Below are positions 16,338 to 24,674 of a DNA stretch of 29,150 nt, piece after piece. The notes beneath the pieces were generated by a model. That model was not told the DNA's origin, did not search any database, and was given only the letters and a program-made list of their open reading frames with translations. The stretch is from Hyphomicrobium_A sp964622715 (lineage in GTDB: Bacteria; Pseudomonadota; Alphaproteobacteria; Rhizobiales; Hyphomicrobiaceae): contig CAZURR010000023.1 of the NCBI GenBank assembly GCA_964622715.1, positions 1 through 29,150 of the forward strand, read 5' to 3'. Positions within the stretch are counted from its first letter, which is position 1, and the number at the start of each line of letters is the position of its first letter. A program made the position numbers and the translations under genes.

Positions 16338-17585
16338 ATGCGACGACGACTGTCATCGGGAATACGCCTTGGTCCGCCATGGCCGATCCAATTGTTCAAC
16401 AAGGCAGGCCCGCTCGTCAAAGCGCTCGGCCGGTGGCCGCGCCTGGAGCCGGAGACGATGATCGCTGCGGCCGAGCGCCAATGTAAGGCGTCAAAATGGC
16501 CGGAGGCGCATCTGAGAGCCCTACCCGCAAGAACGAACGCATTCAATAACGATGCAAAGCTTTCATTGTTCGGTGCGCTTGCCGTCAAAGATCAATTTAT
16601 GCGCGGGCTAAGAAACTCGTTGAGGTTCGAAAGGTTCATAGAGGAGCGCCAGGAAATCCGCGACGAAAAGATCACGCGCCCGCTATTCGTCCTAGGTCTC
16701 CCACGCACCGGTACGACGCTATTGCAGCGCTTGCTCTCCATGCACGCCGGTGCCCGCTACCTGCCGTTTTGGGAAGGATATGCGCCTTTGCCCAAAGTGC
16801 TTGGCTCGGGCCAGGACGGCAGCGATGGTCGTATCGACGGCGCGCGGCGTGCTCTTGCGCTCATGAAATGGCTCGCGCCTGACATGGACAAGATCCACCC
16901 GCTCAATGTCGACGACCCAGAGGAGTGTTACCTCATTTTCCGAACCTATGTGCTGATGCCGCCGGGCTTCGATTTTTCCTATCTGCCCAGCTATTGGAAG
17001 TGGTTCAGCGCTCAAGACCACCTCGACGCCTACCGGCTGCACAAGCAGCAGCTGCAAATTTATCAGTGGCTGGACCGGCGTGAGCACTGGGTGCTCAAAT
17101 GTCCCAATCACCTTTCCGGATTGCAGCACTTGCTAAAAGTCTATCCCGACGCGCGCATCGTTTATACACACCGCGATCCGGTAAAGGTCGTTCCGTCGCT
17201 GTGCAGCTTGACTGCGGTGGCGTGGGGCATGATCTCCGACGATGTGGATCTCGACGAGGTCGTGGAATTCGCGATGGCTATGGCACAGCATTGCCAGGAG
17301 GCGGGCGAATCCGCGCTAAAGACCGTTCCACGAGACCAGATTATCGACGTCGATTTTGATGCGCTCGTCTGCGATCCAGTTGCTATGGCGCTGTCGATTT
17401 ACGACCGCCTCGGTTATCGGCCCGATCCGAAACTAAAGGCCAAGGCGTCGAAGTGGTTGCAAGAGAATCAGAGCGATAAGCACGGTTCGCACCGTTACGC
17501 CTTGAGTGACTTCGGACTGACGGAGGAGGACGTGCGCCGGCGGCTGAAAGGACCAGAACTCATAGCTGCGCACGCCGCGGAATAG
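16338..17585 (+). CDS. sulfotransferase family protein (PAPS-dependent type)
   Basis: The 415-residue product resembles the bacterial sulfotransferase family (Sulfotransferase_3 type). The 5'-phosphosulfate-binding loop is seen as LFVLGLPRTGTTLLQRLL (PRTGTT at about 122-127). The 3'-phosphate-binding region follows later as IVYTHRDPVKVVPSLCSL. WVLKCPNHL precedes it, as in relatives. The ATG at 16338 has GGAGAGG eight bases upstream; the frame is open further up into ligA's end. The acceptor substrate cannot be told from sequence. Its spot between ligA and a convergent peptidase is not a standard dcw position, so it is probably a lineage-specific addition. Confidence 0.85.
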   Translation: MRRRLSSGIRLGPPWPIQLFNKAGPLVKALGRWPRLEPETMIAAAERQCKASKWPEAHLRALPARTNAFNNDAKLSLFGALAVKDQFMRGLRNSLRFERFIEERQEIRDEKITRPLFVLGLPRTGTTLLQRLLSMHAGARYLPFWEGYAPLPKVLGSGQDGSDGRIDGARRALALMKWLAPDMDKIHPLNVDDPEECYLIFRTYVLMPPGFDFSYLPSYWKWFSAQDHLDAYRLHKQQLQIYQWLDRREHWVLKCPNHLSGLQHLLKVYPDARIVYTHRDPVKVVPSLCSLTAVAWGMISDDVDLDEVVEFAMAMAQHCQEAGESALKTVPRDQIIDVDFDALVCDPVAMALSIYDRLGYRPDPKLKAKASKWLQENQSDKHGSHRYALSDFGLTEEDVRRRLKGPELIAAHAAE

Positions 17586-17613
17586 CCGGTTTTCTCATTC
17601 GCAAGACTTCAAT

Positions 17614-19425
17614 TCAAAGCGGGGCCGTCGCCGCTTTCAGCCACGCGCGGGTCTCTGCGTGGACCTCCGGGCCAATCGAATCTAGGACACGCCCGTGATA
17701 GGTGTTGAGCCAGGCGGTATCCGTCCTGCTCAGCATTTCGTGGACAATGAGCCGGCGGTCGATTGGCGCTAGCGTTAACGTCTCAAAGCCCATCATCTCA
17801 CGGTCCCCGCCAGGTATCATGTGAGGTTCAGTCACGAGAACCAGGTTCTCGATGCGGATTCCATAGGCGCCCTCTTTGTAATAGCCAGGCTCATTGGAGC
17901 AGATCATGCCGGGCTCCAGCATGGCCAGACCCGTGCGCGAAATCGATTGCGGACCCTCGTGTACCGAAAGATAGCTGCCGATACCGTGACCGGTGCCATG
18001 GTCGTAGTCGAGGCCGTGCGACCATAGTGCACGGCGCGCCAGCGGGTCGAGGTCAATGCCGCGCGTGCTCTTGGGAAAAAGAGCAGTGGCGATGGCGATG
18101 TGGCCTTGTAAGACGAGCGTGAATCGTACGCGCATCTCTTGAGTAGGTTTGCCGATAGCAACCGTGCGCGTAATGTCGGTGGTGCCGTCCAAGTATTGGG
18201 CGCCGCTGTCAATGAGGAACAGCTCTCCAGGCTTGAGCCGGCGGTTCGTCGCCTCGCTGACACGGTAGTGCACGATGGCACCATTGGGACCGCTGCCGGC
18301 AATCGTATCGAAGCTAATTTCGCGCAACTGGTTGGTGGCGCGTCGATAGGATTCCAGCTGGCGCACGGCCTCAATCTCGTCGATCTTGTCCGGCAGCGCC
18401 GCTTTGTCCAGCCATGCAAGGAAGCGCGTAACAGCAACGCCATCGCGCAAGTGTGCCGCGCGCGCACCCTTGAGCTCGGCGGGGTTCTTAACAGCCTTGA
18501 GCGCGAGGCAGGGATCGGGCGCCGCCGCAATGTTGCGCGCACCACCCAATGCGCGTGCGAACCACCAGGCAGCGTTATTCGGATCGAGGCGAACGCGTTT
18601 CTTGCTTTTGCGCAGTGCTTTGAGACGGTCGGCAAGCGCAATTGGCGGGCTGAGTCTGGCAAACGCTAGATGCGTGCGCGCAGCGTGATCGAGTTTCTCT
18701 GGTGCAATGTACAGTTCCGGCTTGCCGTTTTGCGCAATAATGGCGAAGGCGAGTGCCACCGGCGTATGGGCGATGTCGGAGCCTCGGATGTTGAATGCCC
18801 AGGCGATGGAGTCGCTGAGCGTTATAATCGCAGCATCATGACCATCGGCCTTAAGGCGATTTTGTATATCGGCAATCTTGTTTTGGGCTGAGCGACCGGC
18901 ATACTTCAAGGGGTGGACGGTCACAGGTTTTGCCGGCGGAGCAGGGCGGTGGCGCCCCCAAAGGCGATCGATGAGGTTCCGCGCGACCGGCCTGAGCGTG
19001 ATACCTTTGGCCTTGAGGGCCGTTTCCAGCCGGCCGATCTCAGCAATCGTATGAAGTTTTGGGTCGAACCCGACGCTTTGATTGCGAGAGAGATTTTCGC
19101 CGAGCCATTCCGAAATACGTCCGCGCGGCAGTGCCGAGACCTCGAAAATATCGGTATCGACCTCGGCGTTGGCCTGCACCGTGTAGCGCCCATCAACGAA
19201 TAGCACCGCGGTTTTTCGTGTGATGACGGCGAGCCCCGCTGAGCCAGAGAATCCCGACAGCCACTTTAGGCGCTCAGCACTCGGTGGTACATACTCGCCC
19301 TGGTGCTCATCGGCGCGCGGCACAAGGTAGGCATTAATCCCGGCCTGTCCCATGAGTTTGCGCAGCTGCTTGACGCGCTCGGCGGCAGCACTGCGTTGCG
19401 ATGGAGCTTCAAAGGTCTGGAACAT
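17614..19425 (-). CDS. pepP: Xaa-Pro aminopeptidase (M24B family)
   Basis: This metallopeptidase removes N-terminal residues that precede proline. The 603-residue product (ATG at 19425; the frame is open to 19518) has the three-domain layout of the long M24B form, related to eukaryotic XPNPEP1. Two creatinase-like N-terminal domains come before a C-terminal pita-bread domain. Metal ligands can be placed at D406 and D417 (LIDSGAQYLDGTTDITRT), H480 (GTGHGIGSYLSVHE), E512 (SNEPGYY) and E526 (IRIEN). It is the distal gene of a minus-strand group with prmA, 89 bases downstream of it. Confidence 0.93.
   Translation of the reverse strand: MFQTFEAPSQRSAAAERVKQLRKLMGQAGINAYLVPRADEHQGEYVPPSAERLKWLSGFSGSAGLAVITRKTAVLFVDGRYTVQANAEVDTDIFEVSALPRGRISEWLGENLSRNQSVGFDPKLHTIAEIGRLETALKAKGITLRPVARNLIDRLWGRHRPAPPAKPVTVHPLKYAGRSAQNKIADIQNRLKADGHDAAIITLSDSIAWAFNIRGSDIAHTPVALAFAIIAQNGKPELYIAPEKLDHAARTHLAFARLSPPIALADRLKALRKSKKRVRLDPNNAAWWFARALGGARNIAAAPDPCLALKAVKNPAELKGARAAHLRDGVAVTRFLAWLDKAALPDKIDEIEAVRQLESYRRATNQLREISFDTIAGSGPNGAIVHYRVSEATNRRLKPGELFLIDSGAQYLDGTTDITRTVAIGKPTQEMRVRFTLVLQGHIAIATALFPKSTRGIDLDPLARRALWSHGLDYDHGTGHGIGSYLSVHEGPQSISRTGLAMLEPGMICSNEPGYYKEGAYGIRIENLVLVTEPHMIPGGDREMMGFETLTLAPIDRRLIVHEMLSRTDTAWLNTYHGRVLDSIGPEVHAETRAWLKAATAPL
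17616..17637. terminator. possible bidirectional hairpin between convergent genes
   Basis: Perfect seven-base arms AAAGCGG (17616-17622) and CCGCTTT (17631-17637) with an eight-base loop. It sits in the last codons of the minus-strand peptidase gene, 30 bases past the sulfotransferase stop. The A/T ends give only three Ts on each strand, so termination is plausible but unproven. Confidence 0.3.
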
Positions 19426-19514
19426 GGAACCTTGTTTAATCGTGTGGCCGTGTGCCGGCAAATATTTCCGAGCCCCATCTTGCCCGTAGTGGGGAGTAGG
19501 CGAACGCGCGTTAA

Positions 19515-20396
19515 TCAACCTCGCTTGACAAATGTCAACGTCGACCAGTCCTCTATGCGGCGGTGTTCTTTGAGCGAAAACTCGTGTGCCCTATAGGCGG
19601 CGGCGACACCTGCTGCTTCCGGGTTCAGTATTCCGGACAACACCAGCACGCCACCCCGGCGGGTTGCTTTGTCGACGTCTGAAGCAAGCGTGCAGAGCGG
19701 GCCGGCCAAAATATTGGCGATCACGAGATCGAAGGGGGCCGCGTGCCGCAATGCGTGGTGGTCGAGGCCGTGGGCCCTGACCAAAGCAACGCGCTGGTCA
19801 ACCCCATTGGCGCGCATGTTCTGTGCCGCTACGGCTACAGACTGGGCATCGAGATCGGTGGCGAAGATCAGTGCCTTGGGAAGTGCCCGCGCCGCCGCGA
19901 TCGCCAAAATGCCTGACCCGCAACCAAGATCGAGAACGCGGCGAAACGAAGTTGCACGCGTCAGTCGGTCCATGGCCAAAAGGCAACCCAGCGTCGTCGC
20001 GTGGTGCGCGGTGCCAAATGCCTCGCCCGCTTCGATTAAGATCGCGTTCGGCCCACGGGGAACCCTACTGCTATCGTGGCTGCCGTGCACTGTGAAGCGG
20101 CCCGCGGAGACCGGTGGAAGAGCGGCTTGCGATATTGCCACCCAATTAAGATCGGGAACCGGGGAACCATCGAGTGGCGGTGCGGGCCTTTCTAAAATGG
20201 CTTCGAGGCTTGCCGCGAGCGCGGCCGTGTTCGGCGGACTGTCGTAGTAGGCTTCGACGCGCCAGCCATCTGGGCCGTTCTCGAACAACGTCAAAGCGCC
20301 GGGCGCAGGGTCGATCAGGTTCTGGAACGCGCCGAAGATAGAGCGTGCAAGGTCCTGTTCCGCAACATCGAGTGTGAGTTTCGAGCTAGGCGGCAT
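19515..20396 (-). CDS. prmA: ribosomal protein L11 methyltransferase
   Basis: PrmA uses S-adenosylmethionine to trimethylate ribosomal protein L11. The 293-residue product has the class I methyltransferase motif VLDLGCGSGILAIAAAR, preceded by EAFGTAHHATTLGCLLAMD (the PrmA-specific GTGxHxTT-like segment), and the NILAGPL substrate-side motif NPPY-equivalent DLVIANILAGPL. The N-terminal part is the L11-recognition domain. Start ATG 20396 lacks a strong ribosome binding site. It lies 35 bases downstream of the DUF3754 gene and upstream of pepP, so the three may be cotranscribed. Confidence 0.93.
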   Translation of the reverse strand: MPPSSKLTLDVAEQDLARSIFGAFQNLIDPAPGALTLFENGPDGWRVEAYYDSPPNTAALAASLEAILERPAPPLDGSPVPDLNWVAISQAALPPVSAGRFTVHGSHDSSRVPRGPNAILIEAGEAFGTAHHATTLGCLLAMDRLTRATSFRRVLDLGCGSGILAIAAARALPKALIFATDLDAQSVAVAAQNMRANGVDQRVALVRAHGLDHHALRHAAPFDLVIANILAGPLCTLASDVDKATRRGGVLVLSGILNPEAAGVAAAYRAHEFSLKEHRRIEDWSTLTFVKRG

Positions 20397-20431
20397 GGTT
20401 TAAGATTGCACGGAATAAATGCCGCACACCA

Positions 20432-21886
20432 TCACGAGCCGGATTCCGGCGGATTGCCCTCGAACTCGAACCCTTCCGCGCTTACCGGCTCTGGCAGCTC
20501 GTCGAGGAAAGCGTCCCACTTGCGATCGATATGCAAGGCTGCGTCGCGCGGCGACAGCGTAAAGAGCGTACCGTCGGACCGCTCAGTGACGATTCCGTCT
20601 GCAATGAGCCGCTCGAGCGCATCGGAGATATCGAAATCCACGCTCACGCCGAAGCTGGTCGAGAGGTATTGCTCGATGGCGACATCGATTTCCGGTAGGT
20701 CTTGCCGCTGTGCGTTCTCTTTTGCCAAAACGGAGTAGAGCAGCATCTCCTCCTTGACGTCCTCCTCGGCGGCCCGCGCTGCAAGCTTGAGCATGACGCC
20801 GCGGTTGTCGGCCATGGCGTGGAAATAGAGGTTCTGCGCCATCACCACCATGTATCGTTGCTTCTGGTTGATGAAGGCAAACGCCTGGCGGAGCGCGATG
20901 CCGCCCAATCCAAAAAGGGCACCCGCTGCAGCAATGGGGTTGGAAGCGAGCAACGCAATTTTTCCGGCCGCGCCAAAGGCGCCGATGCCGAGGCCGCCGC
21001 CGGCTGTTGCGCCAAGTCGCAGCTTATCGAAAAACCTGAACCGAACCTTCGTATTGGGGAAGATCATTTCGAGATCGCTTCTCGGAATGTTCTTGAACAG
21101 CTTCATGTAGACGTTCTCTTCTTTCACCTCGGGTGGCAGTCTAGATCGAATTCGTTTGATGGCGCGCTCGGCCTCCTTGCGGGAAAACTTCTTGGCTTGC
21201 ATGATTTCACGCACGCGTGTTTCGAACGGCTTCAGCTTGAACAGCAGGAACAGCCGTTGAAAGATCGGAATATCGAATTCTTCCTTCAGGTAGAACTTGT
21301 GCCACCTGCGGCGCTGGTCGCGTTTGGTCGAGGCGCCACGATAAAAGAGCAGCAATTCCTCAAAAGCATCGAGATCGACGTGCAGGTCGAGATTGTAGGC
21401 TGAATCGCTCGTCAGGATCAGCTCGACGTCTGAAGGGTCAATGCGTACGTAGTTCGCCTGCTCGAGTATGCGCGCCATGCCGCTCAAAATGCGCTTTTGC
21501 ATGACCTGCCGTTCCGACGGCGTGAATTTACGCGTCATCAATAGATCGCTGTCTGGGCTGAACGGTTCGTAAGTCTCCTCTAGCTCATGCAGCTCGGCGT
21601 TATATTGCTGCCGGCGCCAGTGATCAAGATAGCGGAAGAAGCGTCGCGCTTCGCGTGACTGGCCTGAGGGCCACGCCGATGGGGCCGTCAGCCGATCTAG
21701 TAGCGCGAAACGCGTGACGGGAATGAAGCGTTCACGCCGCCGTTCGCTTTCCGGTTGGAGCGCATCGAAACCGGAGGCGTTCTCCGTGCCGCCCTCAGTC
21801 ACGGTACACGCTTCAGTCTGTGACTGTTTAGGAAAAAACGCCGATGTTGTTTTCGGCGCTGCTTCTTGCGCATCGACCGACGACAT
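20432..21886 (-). CDS. TMEM143/DUF3754 family protein
   Basis: I recognise the DUF3754 (TMEM143-like) pattern: FYRGASTKRDQRRRWHKFY, LKEEFDIPIFQRLFLLFKL, VYMKLFKNIPRSDLEMIFP, followed by a glycine/alanine-rich hydrophobic region (about residues 295-345, one or two membrane segments) and then KQRYMVVMAQNLYFHAMADN and EEDVKEEMLLYSVLAKE. The biochemical function is unknown; eukaryotic TMEM143 is reported as mitochondrial. The 484-residue product has a low-complexity N-terminus. ATG 21886 follows GGGGAG at good spacing. It is the first gene of the minus-strand run with prmA and pepP. Confidence 0.8.
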   Translation of the reverse strand: MSSVDAQEAAPKTTSAFFPKQSQTEACTVTEGGTENASGFDALQPESERRRERFIPVTRFALLDRLTAPSAWPSGQSREARRFFRYLDHWRRQQYNAELHELEETYEPFSPDSDLLMTRKFTPSERQVMQKRILSGMARILEQANYVRIDPSDVELILTSDSAYNLDLHVDLDAFEELLLFYRGASTKRDQRRRWHKFYLKEEFDIPIFQRLFLLFKLKPFETRVREIMQAKKFSRKEAERAIKRIRSRLPPEVKEENVYMKLFKNIPRSDLEMIFPNTKVRFRFFDKLRLGATAGGGLGIGAFGAAGKIALLASNPIAAAGALFGLGGIALRQAFAFINQKQRYMVVMAQNLYFHAMADNRGVMLKLAARAAEEDVKEEMLLYSVLAKENAQRQDLPEIDVAIEQYLSTSFGVSVDFDISDALERLIADGIVTERSDGTLFTLSPRDAALHIDRKWDAFLDELPEPVSAEGFEFEGNPPESGS

Positions 21887-22136
21887 GGTTGGCGCTCCCC
21901 TCAGTTGTACGCAGCGTTCGCGAACCTATTCCCTAGCGGTCCCAGCTCGGGCACGTCCAGTAGGATTTTTTTTGGCAGTGCTTTGCGGTGCGTTGCCAAA
22001 TGACTTTGATGGGTTTTTGTTTCAGCGAGCAAAACGCCCGTTATTCAAGTGCATAAGCGTGATGCACGCCACAGTCGTGCCCTTCTTCCGCTCAAGACAT
22101 GGTTGCGATTTTATACCGTAGCCGGGGGGGTCTTGG
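21887..22136. other. divergent intergenic region
   Basis: This 250-base stretch lies between the minus-strand DUF3754 gene and the plus-strand J-domain gene and must hold both promoters. It contains a ten-base palindrome GTTCGCGAAC (21916-21925), a run of eight Ts near 21967 and a G-run just before the GTG at 22137. No gene is apparent. Confidence 0.4.
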
Positions 22137-23261
22137 GTGCTTCGCACCTCTCGAATAGTCGTCGCGTTGAACGTTAGTCTTTCGGCCGTAGGCGTCGCCG
22201 AAGCTAGCGAACAGCTTGTGATGCCCTTCAATTACAGCATCAAACAGGGCTGGCTGAAGATTTCGGCCGCGGCGGATAAAAACTATTTGCCGATTGGTGA
22301 ACTGGACACGCGTCTCGTGCCTGCATTGCTTGCAGGCGATGCTTCCGGCATTGTGCTCGGCACTGCCGGTACGTACGGCGGAACATTGCTGACGCCGCTA
22401 GCTGGCAGCACCGAAGAGACGGTCATTGCCAAGGCCGGCCCTTACCGGGGCTGGCGGCCGCTGCTCGATCCCGTGACACGCGAGGCTGGATTAGCGCCCA
22501 ACGGTTCGGGTAGCGAATGGGTGACCGTCGTGCGTTCAGGCGATGACGGGAACGCCGAGATTTCCGCTGTCAGCGCCTTGGGAGCTGGTAGCTTGGCGTG
22601 GCTGCTCGTTGTCATGACGATTGCCACGGTAACGGTGCTCGTGCGGACGCGTACGTCGCCTTCGTGGGCAAGTAAGACTGCAGCGATCTCTCCGAAATTT
22701 GCCTCCCTCTTGATGCGCCTGGGCCTCGTAGATTTATCAGTCAGTCGGGTCGATGGCGAGGTCGGTCGCAATCTCACTGGTGCAGGGCGTGCGGTTGCCG
22801 CAATTCTCGACCAGGCGGAATCGGAAGTCGCGCAGCTGAAAGACGCTGGTCCGCTGCGAGAAGTGCTTCTCTCTGAGCTCGTGCTCGTGGACCGGCGGCT
22901 CGCGAACGTTAATGCCGCGGCGGCGGAGGGGAAGGAGATCGAAGCAAAGAGCGGGCCGCAGTTTCGACTTCTTGTCCGCGATCTGGAGCGCATCCGTCGC
23001 ATTGCCGATAGCGCAGCTGCGAGCTTTTCGTGCGCACGCGATGCCAGCTCACTTCCCAAGACGAAGAGCGAGGCTTACGCCATACTCGGCGTCAATTCCG
23101 ATGTTAGCGAAAGTGTTTTGAAGAAGATCATCGATGCCTTACGCATGAGTTGGCATCCTGACCATGCACGCGATGAAGCGGACCGGCGCTTACGCGAGGA
23201 CCGCATTCGCCAGATAAATATCGCGTGCGACTTGATTAACGAAAATCGCGAGCTGGCGTGA
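22137..23261 (+). CDS. membrane-anchored protein with C-terminal J-domain
   Basis: The 374-residue product starts at GTG 22137, the first possible start after an in-frame TAG, and follows a G-run. A hydrophobic N-terminus (about 5-23) may be a signal sequence. Residues about 25-145 would then be periplasmic, 147-169 form a clear membrane segment (GAGSLAWLLVVMTIATVTVLV), and 170-374 are cytoplasmic with helical, charged sequence. The C-terminus is a J-domain: EAYAILGVNSDVSESVL, the diagnostic HPD at about 340-342, and QINIACDLINENR. This predicts stimulation of a DnaK-type ATPase at the inner membrane. The N-terminal domain is not recognised. Confidence 0.75.
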   Translation: MLRTSRIVVALNVSLSAVGVAEASEQLVMPFNYSIKQGWLKISAAADKNYLPIGELDTRLVPALLAGDASGIVLGTAGTYGGTLLTPLAGSTEETVIAKAGPYRGWRPLLDPVTREAGLAPNGSGSEWVTVVRSGDDGNAEISAVSALGAGSLAWLLVVMTIATVTVLVRTRTSPSWASKTAAISPKFASLLMRLGLVDLSVSRVDGEVGRNLTGAGRAVAAILDQAESEVAQLKDAGPLREVLLSELVLVDRRLANVNAAAAEGKEIEAKSGPQFRLLVRDLERIRRIADSAAASFSCARDASSLPKTKSEAYAILGVNSDVSESVLKKIIDALRMSWHPDHARDEADRRLREDRIRQINIACDLINENRELA

Positions 23262-23814
23262 AATCATCGGACTCGGTGGGGACCTGAATCTCGGAATCGC
23301 TTTCATCGTGTGTTGCCGGTGCCTCGTCTTCCGTCGTTTCCGCGTGCACCTCTAGTTGCGGCGCTACCTCGGCCGGATCGCTCACCGTGCGCGAGCGGCC
23401 ATCGAAGCTGGCGCCCTGCTCGATCGATAAGCTGCGGCTGTGAATGTCGCCTTCGACCTGTGCCGATGAGTGCAGAACGACGTTGGCGCCCAGAATTGCA
23501 CCGTTAATGCGTCCGAACACGACGACCTGGTCGGCTGCAATCGAACCGTGAATAAGGGCCTGTTCGCCAATCAAGAGTTCCTTGCAGTGCAGGTCGGCGT
23601 GTATATTCCCGTTGACCCGCAAAGAGCCTTTGCAGCGAATAGTGATCGTCTGGCCCTCTATGGAGAGGTCCTTGCCGATCACGGACGCCACGTCATCTTG
23701 TGTGATTTGCGGCGTGGGAGAGTCGTTGTTGGCGGGCAGAGCAGGCGGGTCCTCAGCCTTCAATTTAGGCGGAACCACGCGGAAGGTCTTTGGATCCGAC
23801 TTGCGTTGGAACAT
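23236..23814 (-). CDS. bactofilin (polymer-forming cytoskeletal protein)
   Basis: Bactofilins polymerise without nucleotide and act as scaffolds for cell-shape and envelope enzymes. The 192-residue product starts at ATG 23814 with a strong GGGAGG ribosome binding site eight bases upstream. A short disordered N-terminus is followed by the beta-helical core (VIGKDLSIEGQTITIRCKGSLRVNGNI, DLHCKELLIGEQALIHGSI, ADQVVVFGRINGAI, VEGDIHSRSLSIEQGASFDG). The acidic C-terminal tail is likely disordered. Its 3' end overlaps the convergent J-domain gene by 26 bases (23236-23261). A shape function would match the nearby division genes, but this is inference. Confidence 0.88.
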   Translation of the reverse strand: MFQRKSDPKTFRVVPPKLKAEDPPALPANNDSPTPQITQDDVASVIGKDLSIEGQTITIRCKGSLRVNGNIHADLHCKELLIGEQALIHGSIAADQVVVFGRINGAILGANVVLHSSAQVEGDIHSRSLSIEQGASFDGRSRTVSDPAEVAPQLEVHAETTEDEAPATHDESDSEIQVPTESDDFTPARDFR

Positions 23815-23950
23815 GATTACTACCTCCCTCGACTTATGATCCGCTGCCAATGAGGCGTGCTGAGGTGGTGGAATTATGATGGCCGAAGGGAAAGTATGAG
23901 GCCTGTGGCAGCGAAACCATTATTCTCGCTGCAACGAAAGGACAAAAAGT

Positions 23951-24670
23951 GTGAAACCCGGGCTAGTCGGTGCGGCCTTGGCGATGAGCTTCGCAACAAT
24001 GGCAATTGCGCAGGATGACCGCGCCACAGAGCGCCACCAGATGGTAAAGGCGATCAGCCGGCTCTCCGCGGAGATAGCAGCTGAGACGGGGCAAAGCGTG
24101 CTGGATCCGCATGTTCTGCAGGCTATGGAGACTGTTCCGCGCCACGAATTCGTGCCGAGATTTCAGCGTCATGCGGCCTACAAGAACCGGCCGCTGCCGA
24201 TCGGCGGGGGCCAGACAATCTCGCAACCGTTCATCGTCGCGCTGATGAGCGATCTCCTGAATCTCCAAGGTGAGCATAAGGTGTTGGAGGTTGGGACAGG
24301 CAGTGGCTATCAGGCTGCCGTGCTGGCGAAGCTCGCCAAGGACGTCTACACGATCGAGATCATTGAGAGCCTTGGCAACGATGCGGCAAAAACGTTATCG
24401 CGCCTCGGCTACACTAACGTTCACACGAAAATTGGAGACGGATACGCGGGTTGGCCTGAGCACGCGCCCTATGACGCCATCATCGTCACCGCCGCGCCAG
24501 ACCACATCCCCTCAGCGCTTATCGAGCAACTTAAGCCGGGCGGGCGAATGGTAATCCCCGTCGGTACGTTTTGGCAGGAGCTGTTGGTCGTCACAAAAAA
24601 CCCCGATGGCACAACTACGAGCGAGGACGTTGTGCCCGTGCGCTTCGTGCCTCTCACGCGTGATAAATAG
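23951..24670 (+). CDS. pcm: protein-L-isoaspartate O-methyltransferase with predicted signal peptide
   Basis: PCMT repairs isoaspartyl residues in damaged proteins using S-adenosylmethionine. Family motifs in the 239-residue product are DPHVLQAMETVPRHEFVP, PLPIGGGQTISQPFIVA, the SAM-binding motif VLEVGTGSGYQAAVLAKL (about 111-128), and KPGGRMVIPVG. The start GTG 23951 has AAGGA eight bases upstream. It gives an N-terminus MKPGLVGAALAMSFATMAIA followed by QDD, which looks like a Sec signal peptide with an AIA cleavage site. An exported SAM-dependent enzyme is unusual. It ends four bases from the convergent cytochrome gene. Confidence 0.9.
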   Translation: MKPGLVGAALAMSFATMAIAQDDRATERHQMVKAISRLSAEIAAETGQSVLDPHVLQAMETVPRHEFVPRFQRHAAYKNRPLPIGGGQTISQPFIVALMSDLLNLQGEHKVLEVGTGSGYQAAVLAKLAKDVYTIEIIESLGNDAAKTLSRLGYTNVHTKIGDGYAGWPEHAPYDAIIVTAAPDHIPSALIEQLKPGGRMVIPVGTFWQELLVVTKNPDGTTTSEDVVPVRFVPLTRDK

Positions 24671-24674
24671 GCGC

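Noticed and set aside
20702..21403. Plus-strand open frame (233 codons) opposite the DUF3754 gene
   Set aside because: Antisense shadow of a gene with clear family motifs; histidine- and glutamine-rich translation resembles no protein family.
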